Shown piece after piece: positions 53,794 to 64,000 of a stretch of DNA of 64,000 bases. Position numbers and translations under genes: made by a program. Source of the DNA: Methylomonas sp. (GTDB lineage: Bacteria > Pseudomonadota > Gammaproteobacteria > Methylococcales > Methylomonadaceae). The stretch lies in assembly GCA_002928965.1 (NCBI GenBank), contig PERU01000009.1:44599-108598 (forward strand), written 5' to 3'. The notes under the pieces are model-generated. The model was not told the DNA's origin, ran no database searches, and worked only from the letters and a program-made list of their open reading frames with translations. Numbering within the stretch: position 1 is the stretch's first letter; every line of letters begins with the position of its first letter.

Positions 53794-55020
53794 ATGAGTC
53801 GAATCCTGTTTGCTTGGGAATTGGGTGCCAAATACGGCCATCTGACTCGCCAATTACCGATTGCCGACAGACTACGCAAACAAGGCCACGCGGTGTTTTT
53901 CGCGGTGCGCGATACGGCAGTAGCCGCTCGGCTATTGGAGCCCCATGGCTTCGCTTACACCCAGGCACCCTTCGATACCACAAACCGACGTCCTTCTCAG
54001 CCGCCGGCTAATTACGCCGAAATCCTGTTGGCCTCGGGATATGCCGCCCCGTCCACCTTATGCGGCATGGTCCGCAGTTGGCTAAGCCTGATACGTTTAC
54101 TGCGTGCTGACTGTGTCGTCATTGATCATGCCCCAACCGCATTGTTCGCTGCCTATTTGGCGGAATTGCCGGCGGCAGCAATTGGCACCGGCTTTGAAAT
54201 ACCGCCGGACCGCTCGCCGCTGCCACCGATCCGCCCGTGGGACAATATCAGGCTAGACCGCTTGCAACAGGCTGAGGACCGAGTGTTGGAGCGTCTGAAT
54301 GCCTTAACCGCAGCTTTCGGCAGACCGAAACTGCATCGTGTAAGCGAATTATTTCACTACGCCAGCACCTTGCTGGTCTGCTTTACAGAACTGGACCACT
54401 ACGGCATGCGCGACGGCGAAAACTACGCCGGCCCTCTATCTGCCGTCCTCACCGGACAACAGGAAAACTGGCAAGAGCCGGATCAACCGCATATTTTCGC
54501 GTACCTAAGGCCCAGTGTGCCGGGCTTCGAACTCTTGTTGCAGGCCTTATCCAAACTAAAGGCGGAAGTCATCATTGCCGCGCCGGACATCCGCCGCGGC
54601 CAAGCCGAAGCACTGGCTTCCGAACGTTTTCGCCTCCATTTACACCCCATAGCCCTGGACAACAAACTGCTGCAAACGGCCGATTTGGCCGTGTCTTATG
54701 CTGGTGCCGGCACGGTAAATACGAGCCTGCTGGCCGGGGTGCCGTTGCTATTGGTGCCGCAAAACGTCGAGCAATACTTGATGAGCCGCTGTGTCGAAAC
54801 AATAGGCGCCGGAATAGCTGCCAAACAAGTCCGCAGCGAAACACAATTTAGAGAACTGCTGGAACGGGCACTAAACACACCCGCATACCGGCGACAAGCC
54901 AAGGCATTTGCCAATCGTCATGCCGGTTTTAATCCTGAGCAAGCGTTGAATCAGGCAGTGCGGGTGATAGAAGCGCTATTGCCGGAGAATAAAGCAAGCG
55001 AGCAAACGGAAGCGATGTAG
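53794..55020 (+). CDS. Glycosyltransferase, MGT/UGT-like (GT1 family)
   Basis: 408 residues. GT-B fold: N-terminal LFAWELGAKYGHLTRQLPIADRL, and C-terminal acceptor/donor region with ADLAVSYAGAGTVNTSLLAGVPLLLVPQNVEQ, the pattern of UDP-sugar macrolide-type transferases. ATG start. Island gene; acceptor unknown. Its last 55 coding bases are repeated exactly 567 bp downstream. Confidence 0.85.
   Translation: MSRILFAWELGAKYGHLTRQLPIADRLRKQGHAVFFAVRDTAVAARLLEPHGFAYTQAPFDTTNRRPSQPPANYAEILLASGYAAPSTLCGMVRSWLSLIRLLRADCVVIDHAPTALFAAYLAELPAAAIGTGFEIPPDRSPLPPIRPWDNIRLDRLQQAEDRVLERLNALTAAFGRPKLHRVSELFHYASTLLVCFTELDHYGMRDGENYAGPLSAVLTGQQENWQEPDQPHIFAYLRPSVPGFELLLQALSKLKAEVIIAAPDIRRGQAEALASERFRLHLHPIALDNKLLQTADLAVSYAGAGTVNTSLLAGVPLLLVPQNVEQYLMSRCVETIGAGIAAKQVRSETQFRELLERALNTPAYRRQAKAFANRHAGFNPEQALNQAVRVIEALLPENKASEQTEAM
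54946..55000 (+). repeat. 55-bp direct repeat, copy 1 (3' end of glycosyltransferase gene)
   Basis: Identical to 55513-55567. Encodes LNQAVRVIEALLPENKAS. Confidence 0.97.
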
Positions 55021-55139
55021 TTATCTGTAGTTTCATGGTTAATGTAGTCGGTCGGCAAACTTATTCGCACCCATTTCAAATGAATAAAATTGCTAAAAAT
55101 AAACAGGATGGGTTTACAAAATCGAGGGACAAATAGAGG

Positions 55140-55280
55140 GTGGTAATTCCGTTGAGCGAAGAGCGTTTAACACCGCAAGTTAAATGGTTGCTGTGCTTAC
55201 TTGGTTTAGGTATGGGATTTGCTGCAACTAATATCAATAAACTCATAAGTATTCAATCTAGCCCCTTAGAAATGATGTAA
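55140..55280 (+). CDS. Possible small membrane protein
   Basis: 46 codons from GTG (or TTG 55152), preceded by AGAGGG. SEERLTPQVKWLLCLLGLGMGFAATN, one hydrophobic helix. PQVKWLL resembles RNVRWLL of the frame at 55444. Weak. Confidence 0.3.
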   Translation: MVIPLSEERLTPQVKWLLCLLGLGMGFAATNINKLISIQSSPLEMM

Positions 55281-55443
55281 GTGTAAAAGTGTGGTAAATG
55301 CCTTATATGTTTTGCGTGAAATCACATAGAAACTACGATAGGACTTTAATTGAAAATTGAACACGATTGGGGAATGTGGCCTTCTTTTTATAGGTTGATC
55401 GAGCGTCTATCCTTTAAATTAGACTTTAATGACGGAGTTTTAT

Positions 55444-55587
55444 ATGAGTTTGAATAGTGCGAAAGAAACAGAAATGCGGCGCAATGTCCGTTGGTTATTA
55501 CGCCCTACGGCCTTGAATCAGGCAGTGCGGGTGATAGAAGCGCTATTGCCGGAGAATAAAGCAAGCGCGCTAACCGAAGCGCCGTAA
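55444..55587 (+). pseudogene. Chimeric small frame ending in a copy of the glycosyltransferase C-terminus
   Basis: 47 codons: MSLNSAKETEMRRNVRWLL, RPTA, then the repeated LNQAVRVIEALLPENKAS and ALTEAP. The second half is the 55-bp repeat copy 2 plus a diverged continuation of the glycosyltransferase end (GCAAGCGCGCTAACCGAAGC against GCAAGCGAGCAAACGGAAGC). Most likely the scar of a duplicated or deleted glycosyltransferase gene. Confidence 0.5.
55513..55567 (+). repeat. 55-bp direct repeat, copy 2
   Basis: Identical to 54946-55000, 567 bp away. Confidence 0.97.
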
Positions 55588-56075
55588 TCATCAGTCATAG
55601 TGCTACCCGGATAGACAACCGGCAACCAGAATAATTCGCGCCTCGACCCTATAAAATCGTAAAAAACACAAGGAACGTCAAAAAATTTTGGACAGCGGAA
55701 AAATCGTAAGGCAGAATCACGCCCGATTTCACCTGATTTATACTGCTAGAACCCAGTTAATCGACAGGGATGACCGGATGCCCAAAGCAACTATCCGGCT
55801 GGCAAACAAAACCGTATAAGGACAGTGAATGACAATCAGAAAAACCAAATTCGAGAATGAAGATACTTTGGTGTTGATAAAACCGGGCGAACGAAGTTTG
55901 TCCAATACGCCCTCATGCGATGCAAAGATAAAAAATGGATGGCCGGCGAGATTGGGATTCATTCGAAATGGGTTCATCGATAGGCCATTAATGACGAGTT
56001 TCAAGTTTAATTTTACTCTGCCCAAGTTATTTCTTAACAACAACCATAAAGCCAAACAAACAGGAGACAGAACGT

Positions 56076-56489
56076 ATGTCGTTTGTAGTTGAGAAAATTC
56101 CCCAAGAAGAACTTGCCAGACCTGATGCAGACCAGATTGGCTTTAACCTGAAACTTTCTACACGGTGGGCTGTTGACCATGATCGGGACGCATTTATCGT
56201 ACTTAATCGAGCAGAAGGGGGGGCGTATGAAGGTACGCAAATAACTGACTATTACACATTAAGCTGGAATAACGAGTTAATTCATATTGCAGCTGACCCG
56301 TTGCCGAAAACGTTTAAGGAGCAAGGTGCTGTGATGTCATGGCGTGTGCATAAGTTAACTTTGCCAGAAGCTTTGCAAACCCAAAAAGACGAGGTTCTGC
56401 AATTGATTAGGGATGCTTTTGGTGCAATAGGTGAGTTTTTCAATGGCAAACGATTTATATCTGTTGACGTTGAATTTATAGGGATTTAA
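56076..56489 (+). CDS. Hypothetical protein just upstream of the RTX gene
   Basis: 137 residues, ATG with AGGAGA nine bases upstream. Soluble, mixed alpha/beta, no signal or membrane helix: STRWAVDHDRDAFIVLNRAEGG, DYYTLSWNNELIHIAADPL, MSWRVHKLTLPEA. It ends two bases before the RTX start, so the two are translated together. I do not recognise it; an immunity or accessory role to the RTX protein is inference from position only. Confidence 0.75.
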   Translation: MSFVVEKIPQEELARPDADQIGFNLKLSTRWAVDHDRDAFIVLNRAEGGAYEGTQITDYYTLSWNNELIHIAADPLPKTFKEQGAVMSWRVHKLTLPEALQTQKDEVLQLIRDAFGAIGEFFNGKRFISVDVEFIGI

Positions 56490-56491
56490 TT

Positions 56492-59400
56492 ATGACTGCT
56501 ACCGTACAATCCATAATCGATTTCTTGACTGACCGTGAAAGCAGTAACACTGCGCTGACTTCTGAACAAGTTGCCTCATTGGCTTCCGAGCTCAGAAACC
56601 AGATTAACCAACTATCTGTTGCTGTGCCAAACGCAGCCGATGATGCTATTACTGTTCTTTACAGCAACACCATTGACGGGAAACCAACTGGGGTGCATAC
56701 AGACGCCATTGTTGGTGGTCTTGTGGCAAACAATCCGCCAGGCAAAGTGCTTACTATTAACCAGACGGAAGTCTATGAGCTTTTAAGTTCACGTGACTTT
56801 GGTGATGCATTACAAGCGGCATTAGGTCCAGAAAGTGAGTCAACTCAACAGATTTTCGACGCGCTATTCAACGGCGAATATGTAAACGGTGAACGAATAC
56901 CTAATTCATTATGGGACGACGCATCGCGGCGCTTTGCCGAAAACGCTTCCGGTTATGTCCGGGTCATTGCCCCCGAAGCCCTCGGAAACCGTATCTTCGC
57001 TCAAACCGAACTCAAAGCCTTACTAGAAAACCCCCAAGTTACCTCCATCGAAGGCATTTCCAAAAGTGAATTCGCGGGTAAGAGTATCGACGAGATATTT
57101 GCTCGAGTAAAAACAGCGTCGCTGATGGATATAGCCTATAGCGGACTGAAGTTTGACGGCGTTTCACTAAGCGGATCAGATGATTTCTTATATAAGGTTA
57201 CGGATCTACAGAAATATTTGCTTGAAAACCCACGTGCTCATAACTTATTCGACGCTTACATAAAGGATCTAGAATCAGCTCGTCAAACAGAGTTGAAGAA
57301 CTTATCCAAAATCATGCTAGCAGATTCACCGGTGGATATAAGCACAGGCAGCAAGGCTCTTAACAAATTAGGGCTAATTGGTGGACTCCTAGGATTCTCG
57401 TTAGCTGCGAGCGAAGCAGCGTCCGCTGCTGAAGCAGGCGATACAGAACAAGCCAAAGAAATCATGACTCAATGGGCGGTGTATGAAACCGGTTCAGCCG
57501 TTGGCGAAGCATTGGGAACAGCGATAGGTGGTTTCGCAGTTGCCGCATTGGCGGCGGCTGGCGTGGCACTCTCGGCCCCTATTGTCGCAGCGATAGTTAT
57601 TGGTGGCTCGTTAGTGGGTGGCTTCTTCAGTGGTGACGGCGCTACTGGTTTGTACGAACTCCTGAAAGATAAGGACGAAAACGGCCGCCGCGATATTATC
57701 GACAGTCTCAGTAACCTTCTATTTGGCGACCTGGCTGATGTTGCGTTGGCGCCTGGTCTCAATGGCAACGATCTAACCTTTATTCCTGCATTCAATTACC
57801 CTGAAATCGTCGAGCAAGCTAAAACAAACATCGCTTGGCGTTACGCGCTGAAGGAATTAAATCCGTTCGCGATTACGGATATAAGCTACGACCAATACAA
57901 CCAAGACGGTTCGCTGGATATGTACGATCCAGCTACCGGACAGGGCAGCATAACCGAGCAATGGCTGATCGACCGGGCGCGCTTTGTGGTGCTGGTTGCC
58001 GAGACGTCGGTTTCTTTGGTTCCCAACTTGTTTATGAGCACCCGCTATTATGATGATATCACTACGGATACCCAAATCGGTTTGCCTGTCGGAACCGATA
58101 AATATCGATTTGGCGGTGTAGGGGCCGACGCTTTGGAAGGCGGTATCGGTAACGATCACCTATACGGCGCAGGCGGCAACGACACCCTCATCGGTAACTG
58201 CGGCAACGACTACATGGAAGGCGGCGCTGGTGACGATGTCTATGTTATCAATACCGGCGACGGCATGGATACCATTTTAGACACCGACGGCCTGGGCAAA
58301 ATCACCCTGGACGGTATTCAAATCCAAGGCCAGACCGGCGTCACAGCCAATCAATGGATACAAGCCGGCAACATTTGGCAGGATCGCCAGCGCTACATCG
58401 GCTACAACCTAGTGACCCAAGCCGACGGCACGCAGGATTTGCTGATTGCGACCGCCGATAACACACTGATCGTGAAAAACTGGCATACCGATGAACTGGG
58501 TATCACGCTAGGCAATGCAACCCCAGTCGAGCCCCCCATCGATCTTACTTTAACCGGCGACCTCAAACCTCTGGACCAAGCCCCCACCACCGCCGGCATC
58601 CAACTCGGCTACGACGCGTTGGGCAATCTCATCACCGATCCCAAACAACCCGATCCCGACCGCCAGGATACGTTGTACGACAGCAACGACAACGACAAGC
58701 TACAGGGCTTTGGTGGCGACGACATCCTGGATGCCATTCGCGGAGGTAGTGATGTATTGGAAGGCGGCGCCGGCAGCGACATCTTAAATGGCGGAAGCGG
58801 CAACGACCTGTTGTACGCCGAAGCGGAAATCAGCGTGGCAGTCGCTTTGGCGCAAGCCGATACCCAAATCGCCACCGGCTTGCGCGGCGACTGGCTGTAC
58901 GGCGGTGCAGACGACGACACTATGCTGGGCGAAGGCGGCAACGATATGCTATTGGGCGGTAGCGGTGCGGATCTGCTGATAGGCGGCGGTGGCGACGACA
59001 ACCTGTTCGGCGACCGCACCGGTAGTGCCCGCCTGGATTGGAACGTATCCCGCTCAACCGCCACCAGCAATAACGTCACGACCCATACCCTCACTTACAT
59101 CAATAACACTGCCGATGACATTCCCTTAGGTGGCGCCGATATGCTCTACGGCGGCGCGGGTAACGATTGGTTATTCGGTAACCGCGGTAACGACATGCTG
59201 GATGGCGGCATCGGTAATGACGTCATGTTCGGCGGCGAAGACAGCGATATGCTGTTGGGAGGCGAAGGCAACGACGAATTGTATGGCAATGCCGGCGTGT
59301 CTAGTCCATTGGAAGACGGCGACGATTATCTGGATGGTGGTACGGGCAACGATAAACTTTGGGGCGGTGGCGGCAACGATAACCTGTTCGGCGGACTCGG

Positions 59401-62400
59401 CGACGACGAATTGTATGGCGATCACAACGGCACCCTTGCAGCAGACGAAGGTGAAGATTATCTGGACGGCGGCGACGGCAAAGATACCCTGTTCGGGGGC
59501 GGTAAGAACGATATTTTACTGGGTGGTCCAGGCATCGATTATTTGTTTGGGGAAGCGGGGGATGACATTATGCGAGGTGGTGCGGACGATGATCAACTCA
59601 GCGGCGGGGCCGGTATGGATTATCTGGATGGCGGGGACGGCAACGATATTCTCGATGGCGGCGAAGGCAACGATACACTGTTGGGCGGTGCCGGGGCGGA
59701 CATTTTACAGGGCGGTGGAGGCGACGATGTTTATCTGGATGTAACCGCTGAGGACACCATCAATGACATCTTGGGCCATAGCGTCATCCATCTGAGTCAA
59801 GCCACTGGCTTGGCGGCTGACAACGCGCTGTCCAAGGTCGATCAAAACGGTCTCGACTTGGCTATTACTCTGGATAACGGTGAAACCATTACCTTGTCCA
59901 ATGCGCTGTATATGGACGTCACTCTGGTATTTGCCGGCGGCAGCGAAATGGATTTGGAAACCCTGGTGGGCAAGCAACTGACGGGAGCTGTGTCGTTGCA
60001 GCTTGGTAATAATGGCGGCAAGCTATACGGCGGTGCAGGCGCCGACAGTCTATACGGCGGCAGCGGTAACGACACGCTCAGCGGTGCCTTGGGTGCGGAT
60101 AAGCTTTACGGCCAAGCCGGCAATGATTTGTTGATAGGCGGCGATGGGAACGACATCCTTGATGGCGGCGAAGGCAACGATATCTTGATCGGCGGTGCCG
60201 GACGGGATTTGCTGCTGGGCGGTAGTGGCGACGATATTTATCAACTGACCTAGGCCGTAGATGAGGCAAAAATAGCCGACACGCAAGGCCAAAACCTGAT
60301 CAAATTCGCTAGCTATATCGACTCTAATCAATTGAGCGCCAGCGTTTCAACACTGGCCGGCCAAACCGCACTGATCTTAACCCTGGCAGGTGTCGAACTG
60401 GCTACCATCACCCAAGGCTACAACAGTTTCGGCTTCGAATTTGCCGACGGTACGCGGTTGACTGCAGATGACTTTTTGCTCAGCTATCGAACCGGAACTG
60501 GAACCGGCAATCTATACGGTACCCACAATGACGATACCCTACTTGGCGGCCAAACCGCCGATAACCTGTTTGGCTTTGCCGGCGACGATACCTTATGGGG
60601 CGGTCGAGGCGATGATGTATTAGAGGGCGGCCTGGGCTCGGACGATTACCGTTACCGGCTGGGCGACGGTCACGACACCATAGTGGAAACCGATGATATT
60701 AGTTTAAGTGGGCAAGACCAAGTTAGCTTTGGCGTCGGTATTACGTCGAGCGATGTGATATTCAATCGCCGCCCTAACGGCGACTTGTCGGTCATGGTAG
60801 CCGGCTTGACGGACGCGATCACTATTACCGGTTGGTATAACGATGTTGCCTCACGGGTGGAAACGTTTGCGTTTGTCGACGGTGAGACCATCACGTCTGA
60901 TACTTTGTTGGGATTGGCTATTGCGCCGCAAACCGGCGGTGCCGGTAACGAAACGCTGATCGGTAGCGAATACCGCGACATTATCTTGGCGGGTGTCGGC
61001 GCCGATGTGCTAGCCGGCAACGGCGGCGATGACGACCTGTATGGTGAAGCTGGCACGGATACCTACCAGTTTAGGTTAGGGGGCGGTGCCGATCAGCTAT
61101 TCGAGGTGGCGGGCGAAACTTCGATAATCGATATCACCGGCTTCGATCTTTCGCGCTTGACCGGCACGCGGATCAACGATGATCTGCGGCTGGGCGTAAC
61201 CGGCGCCGCAGACAGTATGACGCTGACAAATTTCTACGTCATGACGCACGACTGGCAAGTGTCCGGCAATGGTGGGGGCACTCGGGATTTAGAGACCGTT
61301 TTGGCCGAAAACGAGGCCTATCAGAGCAATCGCAGCGAATTGGAACATTTGCAAGATGTATTGCTGGCGAAAATAACGGATCAAGCCAATCATTAATACC
61401 GGGAAGCGGGCATGCTTCAACAAGCCGACGGCAGTTGGATGAGTGATCTGCAGATTAATCTCAGTAAACAAACCAATACCTATACCCGTGCAGACGGCTA
61501 TAGCGGCACAATGCCGAGCGACAGCAGTGCTTACCATTTGAACGGCTACGGTTTGGCGATAGGCAGTGTCGAGGTCTCGTCTTATGATAGCGATGCGGCC
61601 GTTATCGACTACGTAAGAAGTACAAACAGCAACCCAGCAAAAAATGTGCGGGTAACTTGGCGTGAACAGCAAATAGTTTCCACACAGTTGTACACCACAA
61701 GCACAGGGCATTATTTATACACATACGAAGAAGCATTGGCGCTAATAGCGGCCTTGGGTGTCAGCAGCGTCGCCAACCCGTATGTGTTTACCCCAACTCC
61801 AAGCTATAAACTCACCACGACCATCAACACATTGACTGCCACCCCGGTATCGATTATGGAAGCCGATGGTACTGGATACGACATCGCCGGCAGCTATGCG
61901 CAGACTTTGTATAATCTGGGCAGCTTACCGACTACATTGGCGCTCAATGCGTCCAACAAACAGGCGACTATTAGTATTATCAACGGCGGCGACAGCGATA
62001 ACGATATACGTATTTATAGCAACTTCGGTATTGTGCATGGCGGTGCTGGTAACGACAGGATCTCCGCCGATTCATCCGAATTTTCGATCGGCTATCAAGG
62101 CGGTTTGGTTGGACAAACGTTACTGGACGGTGGCTTGGGCGACGATCTGATCGTGGGCGATGATTATAATAACGATGTCATCATCGGTGGTAGAGGTAAT
62201 GATATGCTGCGTGGCGAAGGTGGCGCGGACCGGTATTACTTTCTGGCGGGCGATAGCGGCACCGACTTGGTCTACGATGTGGGTTACGGTGGATCGCTTT
62301 ACGACGACACTATTGTGTTCGGCGAAGGCATTGCATTATCCGATTTAAGTTTTTCCTGGGGAGAAGAGATTTTACCCGGTTATAACTACGGTGCTTACGA

Positions 62401-64000
62401 TGAGTCACACGTCAGAAGATTTCAGGCCTTGGATATCCGCTGGCAATCGGATGCAGTCGCCAGAGTGGTCATGTCCACGCCGTTTATGAATAGTTACGGT
62501 CAAATCGTCGAGAGCAACGATTGGGAACAAACCGGTATCGAGTTTTTCGAGTTTGCTGACGGCAGCCGAATGTCCATGGGGCAACTATTGGCATTGCCCG
62601 GCGTGCCAGTCCGTCCTGCAGTCGACCGATTCAGTAACATCCAATTTGGAACCGCTGATGCGGATATACTGACCGGCCAAGCTAATCCTGACGATTTATA
62701 CGGCGGTTTGGGCAACGATACGCTGAGCGGTGGCGATGGTGACGACTGGTTATTCGGCGGTGCAGGCAATGATCTTTTAGCGGGCGGTTCGGGCAATGAC
62801 CGATATTTTTTCGAGGTCGAAGATAGCGGTTCGGATTTGCTTTACGACATAGGGTATGGTGGTTCGGATTTGGGTTACGGCGGCAGTAACACCGGCTATG
62901 GAAGCTCTGACATGGGTTACGGAGGCGCAGGCTATGGCGGTGATGTCTTCGGCGACACAGTGGTATTCGCAGAAGGCATCAATCTGTCCGATTTCAACTT
63001 TTCCTGGGGCAGCGAGAATTTTGTGCCCTTCAACGATGGCAACATCACTTTATTTCAAACCCTGAATATCGGTTGGCAAACCGATTCGGTTATTAAGCTC
63101 GTCATGCCGAGACCGGATGCCTACAGCTGGTTCAACACCGGTGTGGAGTTATTCGAATTTGCCGATGGTAGTCAAATGACAATGGATCAAATACTGGCTT
63201 TGGCCGGTCCATCGCCTCAACATGCCCCGATACTGAATAATCCCTTGGCCGATCAACAAGTATTTGCCAACGTAGCCTTTTCGTACACAGTGCCTGATGA
63301 CGCCTTTATTGATCTTGATGCCGGCGATGTTCTCATCTATGAGTCCTCTTCCACTTGGAGAGATTGGTTAAGCTTTAATCCGGAAACACGCACGTTTACC
63401 GGACTGCCCAGCTCGGATATGTTGGGTTCACACACTATTTTCGTCACCGCAACGGACCGTTTCGGTGAGTCTGTCAGCGACAGCTTTTCTTTGATGGTGA
63501 ATCCTACCAATTTGATTGTAGGCACTGTCGGTAACGATATCTTGCAGGGTACAGCAGGTAATGATGTCATAGTCGGCGGTATGGGCGACGATCTATTAGA
63601 AGGCGGCGCCGGCCAGGACACGTATAACATATACTTGAATGATGGCCGCGATACCATCGTTGATGCCGCAGGAGACAACAACGTTATCAGCTTCGGCCCT
63701 GGTATAACGCAGGCCGATATTACTCTGCGACTGGGTTCTCTGACGCTGGAGTTGGGTAACGGTAACGAAGTGCATATAGAAGGTTTCAATCCGAACGATG
63801 TCTTCAACAGTTCCTCTATCGATACTTTTACGTTTAGCGACGGTAGCGTGCTGAGCCTTGAGCAGCTCTTGGCTCGCGGCTTTGACTTGACGGGTACGTT
63901 GTCGGATGACGTCATCACTGGTACTAATACCAATGACCGCATTAATGGACTGGATGGTAACGATACCTTGATGGGCGGTGCCGGGGACGATACGTATGTA
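56492..64000 (+). pseudogene. Giant RTX (hemolysin-type calcium-binding) gene with two in-frame stops, runs off window
   Basis: One frame stays open from ATG 56492 to the window end (7509 bases, 2503 codons) except TAG 60251-60253 and TAA 61394-61396. Layout: a non-repeat N-terminal part (1-540) with a hydrophobic Ala/Gly segment (about 343-380, AIGGFAVAALAAAGVAL); RTX nonapeptides GGxGxDxL from about 58.1 kb in several blocks; intervening beta domains; a cadherin-like domain (63.2-63.5 kb, PILNNPLADQQVFANVAFSY); then more RTX. No signal peptide, as for type I secretion. Both stops fall where the family continues, so nonsense mutation is likely; recoding or separate translation (60332 TTG, 61412 ATG) cannot be excluded. 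Product of the first 1253 codons could still be made. Confidence 0.8.

Larger units (their letters stand above)
55021..56075. other. Island spacer with gene remnants
   Basis: 1055 bases between the glycosyltransferase and the 137-residue gene. Holds two small candidate frames (55140-55280, 55444-55587), the 55-bp repeat copy 2, and otherwise no clear coding sequence. A frame at 55829-56092 (plus) and one at 55738-56055 (minus) overlap and neither is supported. Confidence 0.55.

Noticed and set aside
53644..53853. 69-codon minus frame (DVDLLANEIVKYLIESETLQRFC)
   Set aside because: Has a protein-like stretch but overlaps the glycosyltransferase start and has no recognised family; possibly a remnant, not annotated.
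55738..56055. 105-codon minus frame with hydrophobic C-terminal half
   Set aside because: Overlaps another frame on the plus strand (55829-56092); neither shows a family, and the region is full of remnants. A decayed gene cannot be excluded.

Overview
The window reads as chromosomal DNA of a gammaproteobacterium. The core genes are of that type: fur divergent from bamE, lolC-lolD, comEC, glnS, and an RpoH carrying the RpoH box. The style resembles a methanotroph-like Methylococcales genome: many short palindromic intergenic repeats, several type II/type IV-pilus-like loci, a PEP-CTERM protein and large RTX proteins. No methane or methanol oxidation gene is present, so the genus is inference.

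Layout. 1-3.7 kb: the end of gspD, then gspE and gspF, followed by an alkaline phosphatase and a lipoprotein. 6-9.8 kb: an ExeM/NucH-type secreted nuclease behind a Pho-box-like site, and a PEP-CTERM protein. 10-12.6 kb: a lapD-lapG c-di-GMP/protease pair. 12.8-15.1 kb: a metalloprotease lipoprotein. 15.2-30.3 kb, minus strand: a long pilus-like or secretion-like operon (secretin with a glycine-rich insert, Sel1 lipoprotein, three prepilins, a PglL-type O-oligosaccharyltransferase, PilMN-, PilO-, GspE-, GspF- and PilP-like proteins). Another GspE-type ATPase is divergent from it at 31 kb. 32.8-36.7 kb: a signalling operon (PAS kinase, REC-HDOD, REC-PP2C). 36.8-44.1 kb: bamE, fur, lolC, lolD, a DUF2062 gene, a PepSY protein and comEC. 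44.1-46.4 kb: a four-gene operon of an OmpA-like protein, a V4R protein and two roadblock/LC7 proteins. 46.7-50.8 kb: fructosamine kinase, two small toxin-antitoxin-like pairs and glnS. 51-52 kb: rpoH behind a perfect CIRCE operator, then tRNA-Leu(CAA).

From 52 kb to the window end lies what looks like a decaying island inserted next to tRNA-Leu. It holds a tyrosine integrase broken by an in-frame TGA, a truncated PLD-like gene, a glycosyltransferase whose 3' end is repeated 0.5 kb downstream, and a giant RTX gene that stays in one reading frame for 7.5 kb but carries two in-frame stops (TAG, TAA).

The strongest unusual signals are the CIRCE operator on rpoH, the hybrid pilus/secretion operon with its own O-glycosylation enzyme and repeat-derived 5' ends, the roadblock/V4R/OmpA operon, the Pho-box-like site before the nuclease, and the stop-interrupted RTX gene.
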